In this document: in pieces, positions 55,214 through 63,974 of the stretch | How the letters are laid out: each line of letters opens with the position of its first letter | How positions within the stretch are numbered: position 1 is the stretch's first letter | Assembly (NCBI GenBank): GCA_023450335.1 | Contig: JAEXHA010000021.1 | Span: 94,442-158,441, forward strand | Length of the DNA: 64,000 bases | Origin: Actinomycetes bacterium | GTDB taxonomy: Bacteria; Actinomycetota; Actinomycetes; Actinomycetales; Microbacteriaceae | Reading direction: 5' to 3' | Program-made: the position numbers and the translations under genes | The notes under the pieces: model-generated | Database searches by the model: none | What the model was told of the DNA's origin: nothing | The model's input: only the letters and a program-made list of their open reading frames with translations

Positions 55214-56146
55214 TCAGAACAGCAGCGAGGCGAGGCGACCGCGCGCGCGGATGACACGCGGGTCGGCGTCGCCGACGAGTCCGAACAGCTCGACGAGCCG
55301 CGCCTGCACCGGAGCCCGCTCGTCGCTGGGAAGGACCGCGAACAGGTCCAGCAGTCGCGCGAACGCGTCGTCGACGTGTCCACCGGCCACGTCGAGGTCG
55401 GCGACGGTGAACTGCGCGTCGACATCGGTCGGAGCAGCAGCCGCGGCGTCACGCGCCTGTTGCAGATCGATCCCCTGCACGCGGCGTAACAGCCGCACCT
55501 GACCGAGCCCGGCGCGAGCATCCTCGTCCTTCGGGTCGGCATCGAGCGCCCGCTCGTACGCGTTCTCCGCGGCGGCGTAGTCGCCCGTCTCGATGGCGTT
55601 GTACGCCTCCTGGTGCAACGGCGGCAGTGCGGGCTCTTCTTCGGCCTCTGCAGCGGCCGGCTGCTCCCCCACGGGAACCGTGCCGGTCACGCCGTGTTGG
55701 GCGGCCAGCTGCAGCAGCTGGCCGAAGACCTCGCGCACCTGCTGCTCGGGCACCGCTCCCGTGAACAGCGGCACAGGCTGGCCGGCGACCAGAGCGACGA
55801 CCATGGGGATCGACTGCGCCTGGAAGCCCTGTGCCAGCTGCGGGTTCTGATCGACGTCCACCTTGGCCAGCACGAGACGGCCGGCAAGTTCGGTGATGAC
55901 CTTCTCGAGCACGGGGCTCAATTGCTTGCAGGGTCCGCACCACTCGGCCCAGAGGTCTACCACGACCGGAACGGTCTTGGACAGCTCAAGCACCTGTCCG
56001 AAGGACTGGTCGGTGACATCGAAGACGAGCTGCGGGGCAGGCGTGGTCGGCGCGTCGCCGGCTGCGGCCGGAGCGGCCGGGCGGGATCGCAGGCTGGACA
56101 GGTCGACGGCGCCGCGGAGCACGGCGCCGGCTGTGGGATCGCTCAC
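55214..56146 (-). CDS. CnoX-like thioredoxin-TPR protein
   Basis: This 310-residue protein combines an N-terminal thioredoxin fold with the complete redox motif WCGPC (in VVVDLWAEWCGPCKQLSPVL) and a C-terminal region with tetratricopeptide repeats (YNAIETGDYAAAENAYERALDADPKDEDARA). E. coli CnoX (YbbN) is a chaperedoxin that holds oxidised proteins and works with GroEL, but lacks a full CxxC; here the active site is intact, so thiol-disulfide activity is likely. GTG 56146 overlaps the large membrane protein gene upstream as GTGA. It is cytosolic, with no signal peptide. Confidence 0.88.
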   Translation of the reverse strand: MSDPTAGAVLRGAVDLSSLRSRPAAPAAAGDAPTTPAPQLVFDVTDQSFGQVLELSKTVPVVVDLWAEWCGPCKQLSPVLEKVITELAGRLVLAKVDVDQNPQLAQGFQAQSIPMVVALVAGQPVPLFTGAVPEQQVREVFGQLLQLAAQHGVTGTVPVGEQPAAAEAEEEPALPPLHQEAYNAIETGDYAAAENAYERALDADPKDEDARAGLGQVRLLRRVQGIDLQQARDAAAAAPTDVDAQFTVADLDVAGGHVDDAFARLLDLFAVLPSDERAPVQARLVELFGLVGDADPRVIRARGRLASLLF

Positions 56147-57972
56147 TCTTTCTCCACCTTCGCTGACAGGATGCTGGACGAGTAGCCCAGGACTTGGATG
56201 CGCTCGCTCGAACTCTGCGCCGGGACGAAGAAGAACAGCTGGTCGGCGAACACGGTCGTGAATCCAACGGCCGATTGCGTAGCGCCGGTCAGCGCCTTCA
56301 CACTCGGGCTGTCATCGAGTTTGATGACGGCGTCGTCGTCGGTGGCGCGCACGGTGTCGCTGTCGTTCACCGTCACCGCGACGATCGCGCCGCTGTCGAG
56401 GGTCGCCAACGACAGCGGCTCCTGGCCCCCCGCCGTGGCAGAGAAGGTGAGCGAGCCGGTCTTGCTGCCGGTTTCGTTGAACGTCTTGAGACGTTCCGCA
56501 CGGTTGGAGGTGACTTGTGCCCGGAAGGCGTCGCTTTCGAGGTCGAAGTAGCGTGCGAACTCGCTGTCCTCCCCCTTGTCGAGAACATCCGCGTACGCGG
56601 CGGCGAGCTCGTCAGGCGGCAGGACCAGGAACGGCGAACTGGGCTCCACGGCGATCGCTCCCACATACGGCGGAGCCAGGTTCATGGTTGCGCCCGCCGT
56701 GAGATCGGCGGTGTACGCGAGCTTGTAGTCCGCCCAGGCGTCGGCCTGGCTGACCATCATCACCGTCGCCGCTCCATCGGCGTGCTCGACGACGGCCATG
56801 AACGTCCGGGGCCAGCCGTCATACGCCTGAGGAAGGAGATTGGTGACCGGACCTGACGGCACCGGATCCAGCGACGCGTAATCGTCGATCTCGCCGCGCA
56901 ACGTGTAGTTCGTCTTGCGTACCGCCAGCGCCGACCCGGCCAGACGCGTCGCGGCCAGGTCGGCGTCGAGTGCCTCGTCGGCGGCGGCGACCTGCTCGGA
57001 GATGCGCGCCAAGATGCGCTCGGCCTGCGACTCGGTCACGGCCGGCTGACCCTGGCCCTCGGGGACCACGATCGTCTCGCTGGGCGTCGGCGACGGAGTC
57101 GACGCGAACTGCGGCCAGGCGTCGGCACTGCATCCGGCGAACAGCAGCGCCGATACGGCGACCATGGGAAGCACCGTGAATGCGCGTTTGCCCGAAGAGA
57201 TCTGCCGCCGCGTCGGCGCCGCCGCGATCACGCCCTTGTCCGCACCGTCGACGGACAGATCGATCGGCTCGGTCGGCGGCAGGGGCAGGCCCTTGCGCCG
57301 GGGGCCGCGGGAACGCCGCACGTGACGCACCCCCAGCAGGTACAGCACGATCCCCAGTGCCAGCAGCAGCCCGCCGCCCACCATCAGCGGCCCGGCCCAG
57401 GGTGTGGTCGCCCCCGTCGGCCAGGTCAGCGACAGCTCGTTGGGAGCAGGCGCGACGCCGTCGGCGGCGATGAGCATGCTCACCTCGTCCGGCAGCTGCA
57501 ACGAGGTGATCAGCACGTCTTCCTGCTGGAACTGATCGAGCCAGAGGTCCGAGTCGACCGGGCTGAGTACCGGTGCGGCCGCCTCGGCTGCGGCAGCATC
57601 GCCCGAGCCGGGGGTCACGTCAGGTGTCGGCACCTCTCCATCGGGAAGATCCCCTGCGGGGACGGTCGTCGTGACGACCTCTCCGTCCGCGACAGTCACC
57701 TCGACGTAGTCGCTGGTGGCCAGCCACGCTCTCATGTCTGCGGTGCGCCCATACGCACCGAAGATCGTGCCCTCGCCCTGCGCGCGCAATGTCTGCGAAC
57801 CGTCGTGGCTGTTGAACACGGCTCCGTCGATGAGGATGTAGGGCACGTCCTGCGTGATGTCGATCGACTGGCTCTGCGTCTTCGGCGCCTGGAACACGGT
57901 GCGCTGGGCGATGCCGGCACCGATCATGACCGTGGCCAGCACGAAGGCGACCACAGCCCACACGAAACGCAC
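56143..57972 (-). CDS. Large membrane protein with internal lipobox-like motif, unknown function
   Basis: I do not recognise this 609-residue protein. An N-terminal membrane helix (3-22) is followed by an extracytoplasmic region to about 193, TM2 (195-214), a basic cytoplasmic loop (RRSRGPRRK), and TM3 (265-280) that ends in LFAGC, residues 277-281, a motif identical to a lipobox. Then comes a Thr/Ser/Pro-rich linker and a large C-terminal extracytoplasmic domain (about 310-609). It looks like a membrane protein joined to a lipoprotein-like domain. Such proteins are widespread in Microbacteriaceae (DUF8094-type, my recollection only). Translation is coupled to the CnoX-like gene. A cell-envelope role is inferred. 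Confidence 0.7.
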   Translation of the reverse strand: MRFVWAVVAFVLATVMIGAGIAQRTVFQAPKTQSQSIDITQDVPYILIDGAVFNSHDGSQTLRAQGEGTIFGAYGRTADMRAWLATSDYVEVTVADGEVVTTTVPAGDLPDGEVPTPDVTPGSGDAAAAEAAAPVLSPVDSDLWLDQFQQEDVLITSLQLPDEVSMLIAADGVAPAPNELSLTWPTGATTPWAGPLMVGGGLLLALGIVLYLLGVRHVRRSRGPRRKGLPLPPTEPIDLSVDGADKGVIAAAPTRRQISSGKRAFTVLPMVAVSALLFAGCSADAWPQFASTPSPTPSETIVVPEGQGQPAVTESQAERILARISEQVAAADEALDADLAATRLAGSALAVRKTNYTLRGEIDDYASLDPVPSGPVTNLLPQAYDGWPRTFMAVVEHADGAATVMMVSQADAWADYKLAYTADLTAGATMNLAPPYVGAIAVEPSSPFLVLPPDELAAAYADVLDKGEDSEFARYFDLESDAFRAQVTSNRAERLKTFNETGSKTGSLTFSATAGGQEPLSLATLDSGAIVAVTVNDSDTVRATDDDAVIKLDDSPSVKALTGATQSAVGFTTVFADQLFFFVPAQSSSERIQVLGYSSSILSAKVEKE

Positions 57973-58150
57973 GAAACGACACCTTCCTGCACCCGGGGCA
58001 GCTCACGAGCACGACGTCACGCCGCCGGGTACGACAATCGACATCCCAGACTAGCGAAAACGACCTGAATGTCGCCCGGGAGCGGCCGGGGTGACGTGTT
58101 CACGCTCCCCGCCGGACTATTCTGACGACACCACGAAAGAGAGCCGCCGC
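57973..58150. other. Intergenic gap upstream of the AI-2E gene
   Basis: These 178 bases separate two divergent membrane-protein genes. A TATTCT at about 58119-58124 could be the -10 for the AI-2E family gene; otherwise I see no gene, palindrome or RNA element. Confidence 0.3.
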
Positions 58151-59230
58151 GTGAAAATCCAGTATCCCTTCCGCACCGCACTGATCGCCACCCTGGGTGT
58201 GGGTGTGGGCATCATGATCATCACGGGCATCACGACGCTGTCCACGGTGCTGCTGTACGTCGGCACGGCGCTGTTCCTGTCGCTGGGCCTGGACCCCCTG
58301 GTGTCCTGGCTCGAGCGCCGGCGCCTCCCGCGCTGGGCAGCCCTGGTGGTGACATTCATGGCGGTACTGGCCGCGTTCGCCGGCATCATCCTCATGGTCG
58401 TGCCGATCATCGTGGCCCAGATCACCCAGCTCGTGAAGCAGATCCAAGAGCTGGTCGAGGATGCCGTCGACGGCACGTGGGACCCGGTGCAGGCCGTGCG
58501 CGACTGGCTCGGCGACACCTTCCCGCTGCTCAACGTCGATCAGCTCTTCCAGTACGTCGCGGACTGGTACGAGACTCTCGACATGGCCGCGATCGGCGGC
58601 GATATCGGCGCGACGCTCATCGGAGCCGGTGGAGCGATCCTCGCCGGCCTGACCGGGGCGCTCATCGTCCTGATCCTGACCATCTACTTCACGGCGTCCA
58701 CACCGTCGCTCAAAGCTGCGATGTATCAGCTCGTGCCGGCTTCGCGTCGCGCCCGTTTCGTGGACCTGTCCGAGCAGATCACCGCCTCCGTGGGGTACTA
58801 CGTCATGGGTCAGGTCACGCTCGGGCTCATCAACGGCGTGCTCAGCGCCATTTTCCTGACCATCATCCAGGCGCCCTTCCCCGCCGTACTCGCCGTCATC
58901 GCATTCTTCTTCTCGCTCATCCCGCTCGTGGGCACGCTGACCGGGTCGACCATCATCGTGCTGGTCTGCCTCATCCCGGGCCTGAGCTCGCCGCTGACGG
59001 CCCTGGTCGCGCTGATCTGGTACGTCGTGTACATGCAGGTCGAGGCCTACCTGCTCGCGCCGCGCATCATGAACCGCGCCGTTTCCGTGCCCGGTGCCGT
59101 CGTCGTCATCGCCGCGCTGGCCGGCGGCGCGCTGCTGGGGCTGCTCGGGGCGCTCATCGCGATCCCCGTGGCCGCCAGCGTGCTGATCATCTACCGCCAG
59201 GTGCTCATTCCACGGCAGAACGAGCTGTGA
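58151..59230 (+). CDS. AI-2E family (TqsA/PerM-like) membrane protein
   Basis: This 359-residue permease-like protein has about eight transmembrane helices, mostly paired: ALIATLGVGVGIMIITGITTL, LYVGTALFLSLGLDPLVSWLE, LVVTFMAVLAAFAGIILMVV, then a soluble domain and C-terminal helices (ALIVLILTIYFTASTPSLKAAM, VLAVIAFFFSLIPLVGTLTGS, ALIWYVVYMQVEAYLLAPRIM). The motif LIPLVGTLTGS and the IPVAASVLIIYRQV end are typical of the AI-2E/UPF0118 family. Known members export quorum signals or act as sodium/proton antiporters; the role here is unknown. GTG 58151 is the likely start. Confidence 0.88.
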   Translation: MKIQYPFRTALIATLGVGVGIMIITGITTLSTVLLYVGTALFLSLGLDPLVSWLERRRLPRWAALVVTFMAVLAAFAGIILMVVPIIVAQITQLVKQIQELVEDAVDGTWDPVQAVRDWLGDTFPLLNVDQLFQYVADWYETLDMAAIGGDIGATLIGAGGAILAGLTGALIVLILTIYFTASTPSLKAAMYQLVPASRRARFVDLSEQITASVGYYVMGQVTLGLINGVLSAIFLTIIQAPFPAVLAVIAFFFSLIPLVGTLTGSTIIVLVCLIPGLSSPLTALVALIWYVVYMQVEAYLLAPRIMNRAVSVPGAVVVIAALAGGALLGLLGALIAIPVAASVLIIYRQVLIPRQNEL

Positions 59231-59233
59231 TGC

Positions 59234-59950
59234 TCAGGCCGTCGCAGCCGGCCACTGCGTCGGCAGCGGCAGGGCGTCGGGATTGACCGCCGCGACGATC
59301 TCGGTGAGCACGCGGCGGGTCTGGTTCTCACCGACCCACAGGTGCCTGCCGCCGTCGACGGCCACGAGGGTCGCGTCCGGCACGGACGCGAAGCGCTCGC
59401 GTGCTTCCGCGGGCCGCAGATAGTCGTCGAACTCGGGTACCACCACGACCATGCGGCGCCGGTCGCGCGCCCAGGCCGCCACCTCGGCGTCGGTGGCGCG
59501 GTGCAGCGGTGGTGAGAGCAGGATCACACCCTCGACATCGTGATCCCGCCCGTACTTGAGAGCCAACTCGGTGCCGAACGACCAGCCCAGCAGCCACGGG
59601 CGCGGCAGGCGCCGCGCGCGGACGAAGTCCATCGCCGCCGCGACGTCGAAGGCTTCGTCGTAGCCGCCGTCGAATGTGCCTTCGCTGGTGCCCCGCGGCG
59701 AGGTGGTGCCGCGTGTGTTGAAGCGCAGCACCGCCAGTGCGGCCAGGGCCGGCAGGCGCGCGGCGGCCTTGCGCAGGATGTGCGAGTCCATGCAACCGCC
59801 CGCGGTGGGCAGCGGGTGCAAAGTGACCAGCGTCGCAGCGGGTTCGCCCTCCGGCGATGCGAGCTCGCCGACCAGAGTGAGGTAGTCGAGCGTGTGCAGC
59901 TCGATGTCCTCGCGGTGCGCCGGCAGCGGGACCGGTCCCCTGACCTGCAC
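59234..59950 (-). CDS. Alpha/beta hydrolase family protein
   Basis: This 238-residue alpha/beta hydrolase has the nucleophile elbow GWSFGTELALKYG (Ser in GxSxG), an oxyanion HPLPTAGGCMDSHI region, acidic residue near VVPEFDDYLRP and the histidine in GRHLWVGEN. It resembles small dienelactone-hydrolase-like/serine esterase proteins (YdeN/PHB-related). GTG 59950 follows GGAGG by 10 bases; the longer frame extends over the upstream zinc protein gene and is rejected. Its start is one base from the stop of the zinc protein, at the end of the seven-gene row. The substrate is unknown. Confidence 0.82.
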   Translation of the reverse strand: MQVRGPVPLPAHREDIELHTLDYLTLVGELASPEGEPAATLVTLHPLPTAGGCMDSHILRKAAARLPALAALAVLRFNTRGTTSPRGTSEGTFDGGYDEAFDVAAAMDFVRARRLPRPWLLGWSFGTELALKYGRDHDVEGVILLSPPLHRATDAEVAAWARDRRRMVVVVPEFDDYLRPAEARERFASVPDATLVAVDGGRHLWVGENQTRRVLTEIVAAVNPDALPLPTQWPAATA

Positions 59951-59951
59951 T

Positions 59952-60233
59952 TCAGCCGATCCTCCAGCACGCGGTGTGCCAATGACGACGCGCGGCCAGG
60001 TCGGCAGCATCGCCCAGGATGCCGTCTGCGCGCCACACCACGACATGCGCCACTCCCGGCGCCACTTCGCGCGCGCAGCCGGGGCACGTGTACGACTTCT
60101 GTGCTTGGGTCGCCGAGACAGGCTGCACCGTCCAGTCGGCGCCCCGACGCGTCTCGGTGCGCTTCCACCCGCTCAGCAGGCGTTCGAAAGAGTCGTCGTG
60201 CCGCTGCGGCCGGCGACGGTGTGACCGCGGCAT
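59952..60233 (-). CDS. Small zinc-ribbon-like protein (93 aa)
   Basis: This 93-residue basic protein begins MPRSHRRRPQRHDDSFERLL. The second half contains YTCPGCAREVAPGVAHVVVW and ends ARRHWHTACWRIG, so two Cys (C-x-x-C) and a His/His/Cys cluster (HWHTAC) look ready to bind one zinc ion. It is a small Cys/His-rich conserved protein of Microbacteriaceae without a known function. Its start lies four bases after the transglycosylase stop, and its stop is next to the hydrolase start, so it is co-transcribed with both. Confidence 0.7.
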   Translation of the reverse strand: MPRSHRRRPQRHDDSFERLLSGWKRTETRRGADWTVQPVSATQAQKSYTCPGCAREVAPGVAHVVVWRADGILGDAADLAARRHWHTACWRIG

Positions 60234-60237
60234 CGGC

Positions 60238-60948
60238 TCAGTACCAGCCGGACCTCTGCGACTTCGCCCAGGCACCGCAGGGCGTGTCGTAGCGGGCCTT
60301 GATGTAGCCCAGGCCCCACGAGATCTGTGTAGCGGGGTTGGTCTCCCAGTCGGCGCCGGCCGACGCCATCTTGCGGCCGGGCAGTGCCTGCGGGATGCCA
60401 TAGGCCCCACTGGAGCTGTTATAGGCGTTGACGCGCCAGCCCGACTCCTTCTTCCACAGCGCGACGAGGCAGGCGAACTCTTCCTCACCCCAGCCACGCG
60501 CGGTCACCATGTCGTAGGCGATCGCCTGGGCGCTCCCCGGATTCGGGGTGACGAAAGGCGGCGCCCACCCGTTGGACGCCGAGCTGCCCGCTCGCGCGGT
60601 CGGCTTGGGCTTCGGCTTCGGCTTCGGTTTCACATACACCGTGTAGACGATGTCGTCACGGTCGAGCCCGGCGCCGGCGGCGTCGTCGGCCGCCACATAC
60701 TGGCGGGCATCGGCGACGGTGTTGGCGTACAGGGACATCAGATCGACCTGTGCGGCTTCTGCCGGGGCGACGGTCGTTCCGAGCGGCCCCAGATAGGCGA
60801 CCGTGAAGCCCATGATGGCGAAGACCGAGAACACGCCGAGTACGCGCCGTCGTCGCGACCACCGGACCGGCGGGATGGGCCGAGGTGCCGGAGCAGCGAC
60901 CGCGACCGCGCGCCGTTTCGTGGGGATCAACTCGTTGCCGGAACTCAC
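60238..60948 (-). CDS. Lytic transglycosylase-like protein (cell-wall hydrolase)
   Basis: This 236-residue exported protein has a basic N-terminus, a single membrane/signal segment (VLGVFSVFAIMGFTVAYLGPL), a linker with the repeated Lys-Pro run VKPKPKPKPKP, and a C-terminal lysozyme-like domain. The catalytic Glu is expected in LVALWKKESGWRVNAYNSSSGAYGIPQALPG, followed by QISWGLGYIKARYDTPCGAW. Signal processing may be absent, leaving it anchored. Start is uncertain: GTG 60948 (10 bases after TAGACT) or GTG 60987, directly after the DivIVA gene stop. It probably cleaves peptidoglycan between MurNAc and GlcNAc. Confidence 0.82.
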   Translation of the reverse strand: MSSGNELIPTKRRAVAVAAPAPRPIPPVRWSRRRRVLGVFSVFAIMGFTVAYLGPLGTTVAPAEAAQVDLMSLYANTVADARQYVAADDAAGAGLDRDDIVYTVYVKPKPKPKPKPTARAGSSASNGWAPPFVTPNPGSAQAIAYDMVTARGWGEEEFACLVALWKKESGWRVNAYNSSSGAYGIPQALPGRKMASAGADWETNPATQISWGLGYIKARYDTPCGAWAKSQRSGWY

Positions 60949-60987
60949 AGTGCGTTCGAGTCTATCCCGTGCGCTGTCGCCCGTCAC

Positions 60988-61560
60988 TCACCCGACAGCG
61001 AGCATTACCTCCACGACCGCGTCCAGCACCGCGTCGACCTGCGCCTCGCGGTAACCGCCCCGCTGCATTCGGAAGGCGACGGAGCGCACCTGGTCGACGT
61101 TGACGCCCTCTCCGCTCTCGAGGTAGTGGGCGATCTTGTCGGCGACGAGGTCGACCTCGTCCACGCGGTAACCGTAGTGGAGCCAGCTGACGCGGGTGAA
61201 GCGGTGCTTCGGCTCGCGGGTGAGGCGGTCCAAGACCTCTTGGCCGCGTTTGCGCGATGCACCGACCCACGCCCGCGCGCCGCTGCGCGACAGGGCGTTC
61301 TCGCGCTCGCGCGCGGCGAAGGCGTCCTCGATCCTGCTCAATGCGCCATCCACGGCAGTGATCTCGTACCCGTTGCGCACGAGCCGGAAGGCCGCCTGAC
61401 GGACGTCTCCGGCACCCAGGCCGCCCTCAGCGCTCCCCGCGGATTCGAAGGCGAGACGCGCCCGCTCGAGGAAGGCGTCCACCGCCGCGGGATCGTACCC
61501 GCGCCGGCGTCCCGTCGTCCGCGGAAACGGTGTACGCCCGCCGGCGATCTCGGAACTCAT
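60988..61560 (-). CDS. DivIVA-domain repeat protein
   Basis: This 190-residue cytoplasmic protein carries four short DivIVA-type segments: RRGYDPAAVDAFLERAR, RNGYEITAVDGALSRIEDAF, HYGYRVDEVDLVADKIAHYL and RGGYREAQVDAVLDAVVEVM, each with the G-Y-x3-x-V-D core. The rest is helical (about residues 75-100, basic). It lacks the long coiled coil of true DivIVA/Wag31, so it is probably a small relative that may bind membranes or other division/polar-growth proteins. ATG 61560 overlaps the cdsA stop as ATGA. Neighbours (cdsA, transglycosylase) point to the cell envelope. Confidence 0.82.
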   Translation of the reverse strand: MSSEIAGGRTPFPRTTGRRRGYDPAAVDAFLERARLAFESAGSAEGGLGAGDVRQAAFRLVRNGYEITAVDGALSRIEDAFAARERENALSRSGARAWVGASRKRGQEVLDRLTREPKHRFTRVSWLHYGYRVDEVDLVADKIAHYLESGEGVNVDQVRSVAFRMQRGGYREAQVDAVLDAVVEVMLAVG

Positions 61561-62609
61561 GCGGCCACCTGTGGGAAGAAGAGGAAGTACATCGCCAGCG
61601 CGACGACGGTCGAGGGCAGGATGGAATCGAGCCGGTCGAGCACGCCTCCGTGGCCGGGTAGCCACGAGCTCATGTCCTTGATGCCGAGGTCGCGCTTGAT
61701 CATGGACTCGCCCAGGTCACCGATGGTCGCCGACAGCAGAACCGCCAGGCCGAAGATGAGACCGACCCACCACGGCGCCTGCAGAACGAACATCCCCATG
61801 AACACCCCGCCGGCGGCCGCCGCGACGACGGCTCCGGCGAAGCCCTCCCACGTCTTCTTGGGGCTGATGCGCGGCGCCATCGGGTGACGGCCGAAGGCGA
61901 GCCCACTGGCATAGGCACCGGTGTCGGATGCCACGGCGATGACCACCATGGTCAGCACCCACAGCTCGCCCTGTTCCTCACGAAGCAACGCGAGCAGCAG
62001 GCTCGTGAGGAAGGCGACGTACAGCGGCAGCAGTCCCGCGACCAGCACATCGGAGACGACATCGCCGTACCGGCGACCATCGCGGGCGGTCATCTGGGCC
62101 ATGAGCCGCCAGATGACCAGCGCTGCCACCACGCTGAAGGTGATGACCCAATGGGTCCAGTGGCCCACGAAGTACCCGGCAAGAATGATGACGCCGCCCA
62201 GGACCAGCTGCGGCACGATGTCGACCCGGCGTCCATGCGCCTGCAGAGCGCGACCGAACTCGAAGATGCCGAGCAGAGCAACCGGCAGCGCGAACACGAT
62301 GAACAGCCATTTGATGAACAGCAGTGAGCCCAGCAACGCGGCGCCCAGCGCGAGTCCGATCAGGATCGCCATCAGAAGGTTGCGGCCGGTGCGCTGATTG
62401 ATGCGCTCGTTGGCCTGCTCGAAGTCGGCCCGCGCTTTGCCGAACTGCAGCTCTATGTCGGCACGGGCCTTGCCCAGCTGTGCCTCGAAGTCCGACCGCG
62501 CCTCACGCACGTGCTCCTGCAGCGACGGATTCTCCGACGCGCGACGGGCCTCGGCCCGGGATCGCGGCGGCGTCGAGCCCGACGCGCGTTCGTCGGCAGG
62601 GTCGGTCAT
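61557..62609 (-). CDS. cdsA: Phosphatidate cytidylyltransferase
   Basis: CdsA makes CDP-diacylglycerol for phospholipids and cardiolipin. The 350 residues have at least eight membrane helices (LLMAILIGLALGAALLGSLL, LVLGGVIILAGYFVGHWTHW, LVWRLMAQMTARDGRR region, LGLAFGRHPMAPRISPKKTWEG). The CDP-alcohol site is the C-terminal signature SMIKRDLGIKDMSSWLPGHG...DRLDS. A long N-terminal cytoplasmic extension contains two near-copies of an amphipathic unit (DFEAQLGKARADIE, LQFGKARADFEQ), unlike E. coli CdsA. ATG 62609 is preferred over the 62672 frame. It overlaps the DivIVA gene by four bases. Confidence 0.95.
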   Translation of the reverse strand: MTDPADERASGSTPPRSRAEARRASENPSLQEHVREARSDFEAQLGKARADIELQFGKARADFEQANERINQRTGRNLLMAILIGLALGAALLGSLLFIKWLFIVFALPVALLGIFEFGRALQAHGRRVDIVPQLVLGGVIILAGYFVGHWTHWVITFSVVAALVIWRLMAQMTARDGRRYGDVVSDVLVAGLLPLYVAFLTSLLLALLREEQGELWVLTMVVIAVASDTGAYASGLAFGRHPMAPRISPKKTWEGFAGAVVAAAAGGVFMGMFVLQAPWWVGLIFGLAVLLSATIGDLGESMIKRDLGIKDMSSWLPGHGGVLDRLDSILPSTVVALAMYFLFFPQVAA

Positions 62610-62613
62610 CGGG

Positions 62614-63168
62614 TCAGACCTCGAGAAGTTCGGCTTCTTTGCGCTTGAGCGCCTCGTCGACGGCATCGACATGAGTGCGCGTCACAGCATCGAGTTCCTT
62701 CTCCGCACGGACGAGTTCGTCTTCGCCGACCTCTGACTTGAGAGCATCGAGCTCATCCTTGGACTTGCGGCGGATGCCGCGCAGATGCACCTTCGCGTCC
62801 TCACCCTTGGAACGGACGAGCTTCACATACTCCTTGCGGCGCTCCTGCGTCAATTCCGGCATCGTCACGCGGATGAGGGTGCCGTCATTGGTCGGGTTCG
62901 CGCCCAGGTTCGGCATATCGCGAATGGCCTGCTCGATGGCTTTGAGCGCGGACTTGTCATACGGGGTGACCACCAGTGTGCGCGCTTCGCTGCTGTTGAG
63001 TGAAGCCAGCTGCGCCAGCGGGGTCGGCGTGCCGTAGTACTCCACCATCACCTTCTGGAACAGCTGCGGGTTCGCGCGCCCGGTGCGGACGGTCGCGAAG
63101 TCGTCCTTCGCGGCCTCCACGGCGCGGTCCATACGTGCGGTCGTGTCTGCCAGGATCTCCGCGATCAC
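62614..63168 (-). CDS. frr: Ribosome recycling factor
   Basis: RRF splits the post-termination ribosome with EF-G. The 184 residues start [21 protein letters not shown] if GTG 63168 is used, followed by [78 protein letters not shown], as in all RRF. A GTG at 63174 would add two residues, but it lies inside the GGAG ribosome-binding site, so the second GTG is preferred. It lies 56 bases after pyrH and four bases before cdsA; the pyrH-frr-cdsA order is widely conserved. Confidence 0.98.
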   Translation of the reverse strand: MIAEILADTTARMDRAVEAAKDDFATVRTGRANPQLFQKVMVEYYGTPTPLAQLASLNSSEARTLVVTPYDKSALKAIEQAIRDMPNLGANPTNDGTLIRVTMPELTQERRKEYVKLVRSKGEDAKVHLRGIRRKSKDELDALKSEVGEDELVRAEKELDAVTRTHVDAVDEALKRKEAELLEV

Positions 63169-63224
63169 GGTCACTCCATTCGTCGATGCGTTCTGTCAAG
63201 TCTAGTGCGGCGCACCGCGCCGAC

Positions 63225-63944
63225 TCAGACGGTGACGAGGGTGCCGATGGGCTCGCCCAGCAGCGCGCGGGTGACGTTACCCGCCGGCTCCATGCCGAAC
63301 ACCCGCATGTCGATGCCGTTGTCCATGCACAGGCTGAAGGCCGTCGAGTCGACCACCTTGAGTCCGCGCTGCAGCGCATCGCGGTAGGTGATGCTGTCGA
63401 TGCGCTCGGCAGTGGCATCCGTCTTCGGGTCGGCTGTGTACACCCCGTCGACCCCGTTCTTGGCGACCAGCACCTCGTCGGCGCCGATCTCCAGCGCGCG
63501 CTGGGCGGCGACGGTGTCGGTGGAGAAGTAGGGCAGTCCGGCCCCGGCTCCGAAGATCACGACGCGGCCCTTCTCCATGTGGCGCTCGGCCCGGCGCGGA
63601 ATGTAGGGCTCGGCGACCTGAGTCATCGCAATCGCCGACTGTACGCGCGTGGCGGCGCCGGCCTGTTCGAGGAAGTCCTGCAGGGCGAGCGCGTTCATGA
63701 CGGTGCCGAGCATGCCCATGTAGTCGGCGCGGCCGCGGTCCATGCCCCGCTGGCTGAGCTCGGCGCCGCGGAAGAAGTTCCCGCCGCCGACCACGATGGA
63801 GATCTCGACGGTGTCGGCGGCTGCCGCGATGTCACGCGCGATCTGGCTGACCACATCGGGATTGACGCCGAGGCTGCCGGCCCCGAATGCCTCGCCGGAC
63901 AGCTTCAGAAGGACGCGGCGGCGTCCGGTGGCCTCATCGATCAC
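63225..63944 (-). CDS. pyrH: UMP kinase
   Basis: PyrH phosphorylates UMP to UDP and is essential for pyrimidine nucleotide supply. The 239 residues contain [78 protein letters not shown] and [20 protein letters not shown], all characteristic of the amino-acid-kinase-fold UMP kinase. GTG 63944 follows GAGAGGA by about 8 bases. Upstream is a TAGTCT (63974-63969) as candidate -10, then the window ends; the gene normally lies behind tsf. Confidence 0.98.
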   Translation of the reverse strand: MIDEATGRRRVLLKLSGEAFGAGSLGVNPDVVSQIARDIAAAADTVEISIVVGGGNFFRGAELSQRGMDRGRADYMGMLGTVMNALALQDFLEQAGAATRVQSAIAMTQVAEPYIPRRAERHMEKGRVVIFGAGAGLPYFSTDTVAAQRALEIGADEVLVAKNGVDGVYTADPKTDATAERIDSITYRDALQRGLKVVDSTAFSLCMDNGIDMRVFGMEPAGNVTRALLGEPIGTLVTV

Positions 63945-63968
63945 GGGGATTCCTCTCGTCGCGAGTGC

Positions 63969-63974
63969 AGACTA
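63969..63974 (-). promoter_or_regulatory. -10 element TAGTCT for pyrH
   Basis: It ends 24 bases before GTG 63944, leaving room for a leader with a Shine-Dalgarno (AGAGGA). Weak, because no -35 is recognisable. Confidence 0.3.
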
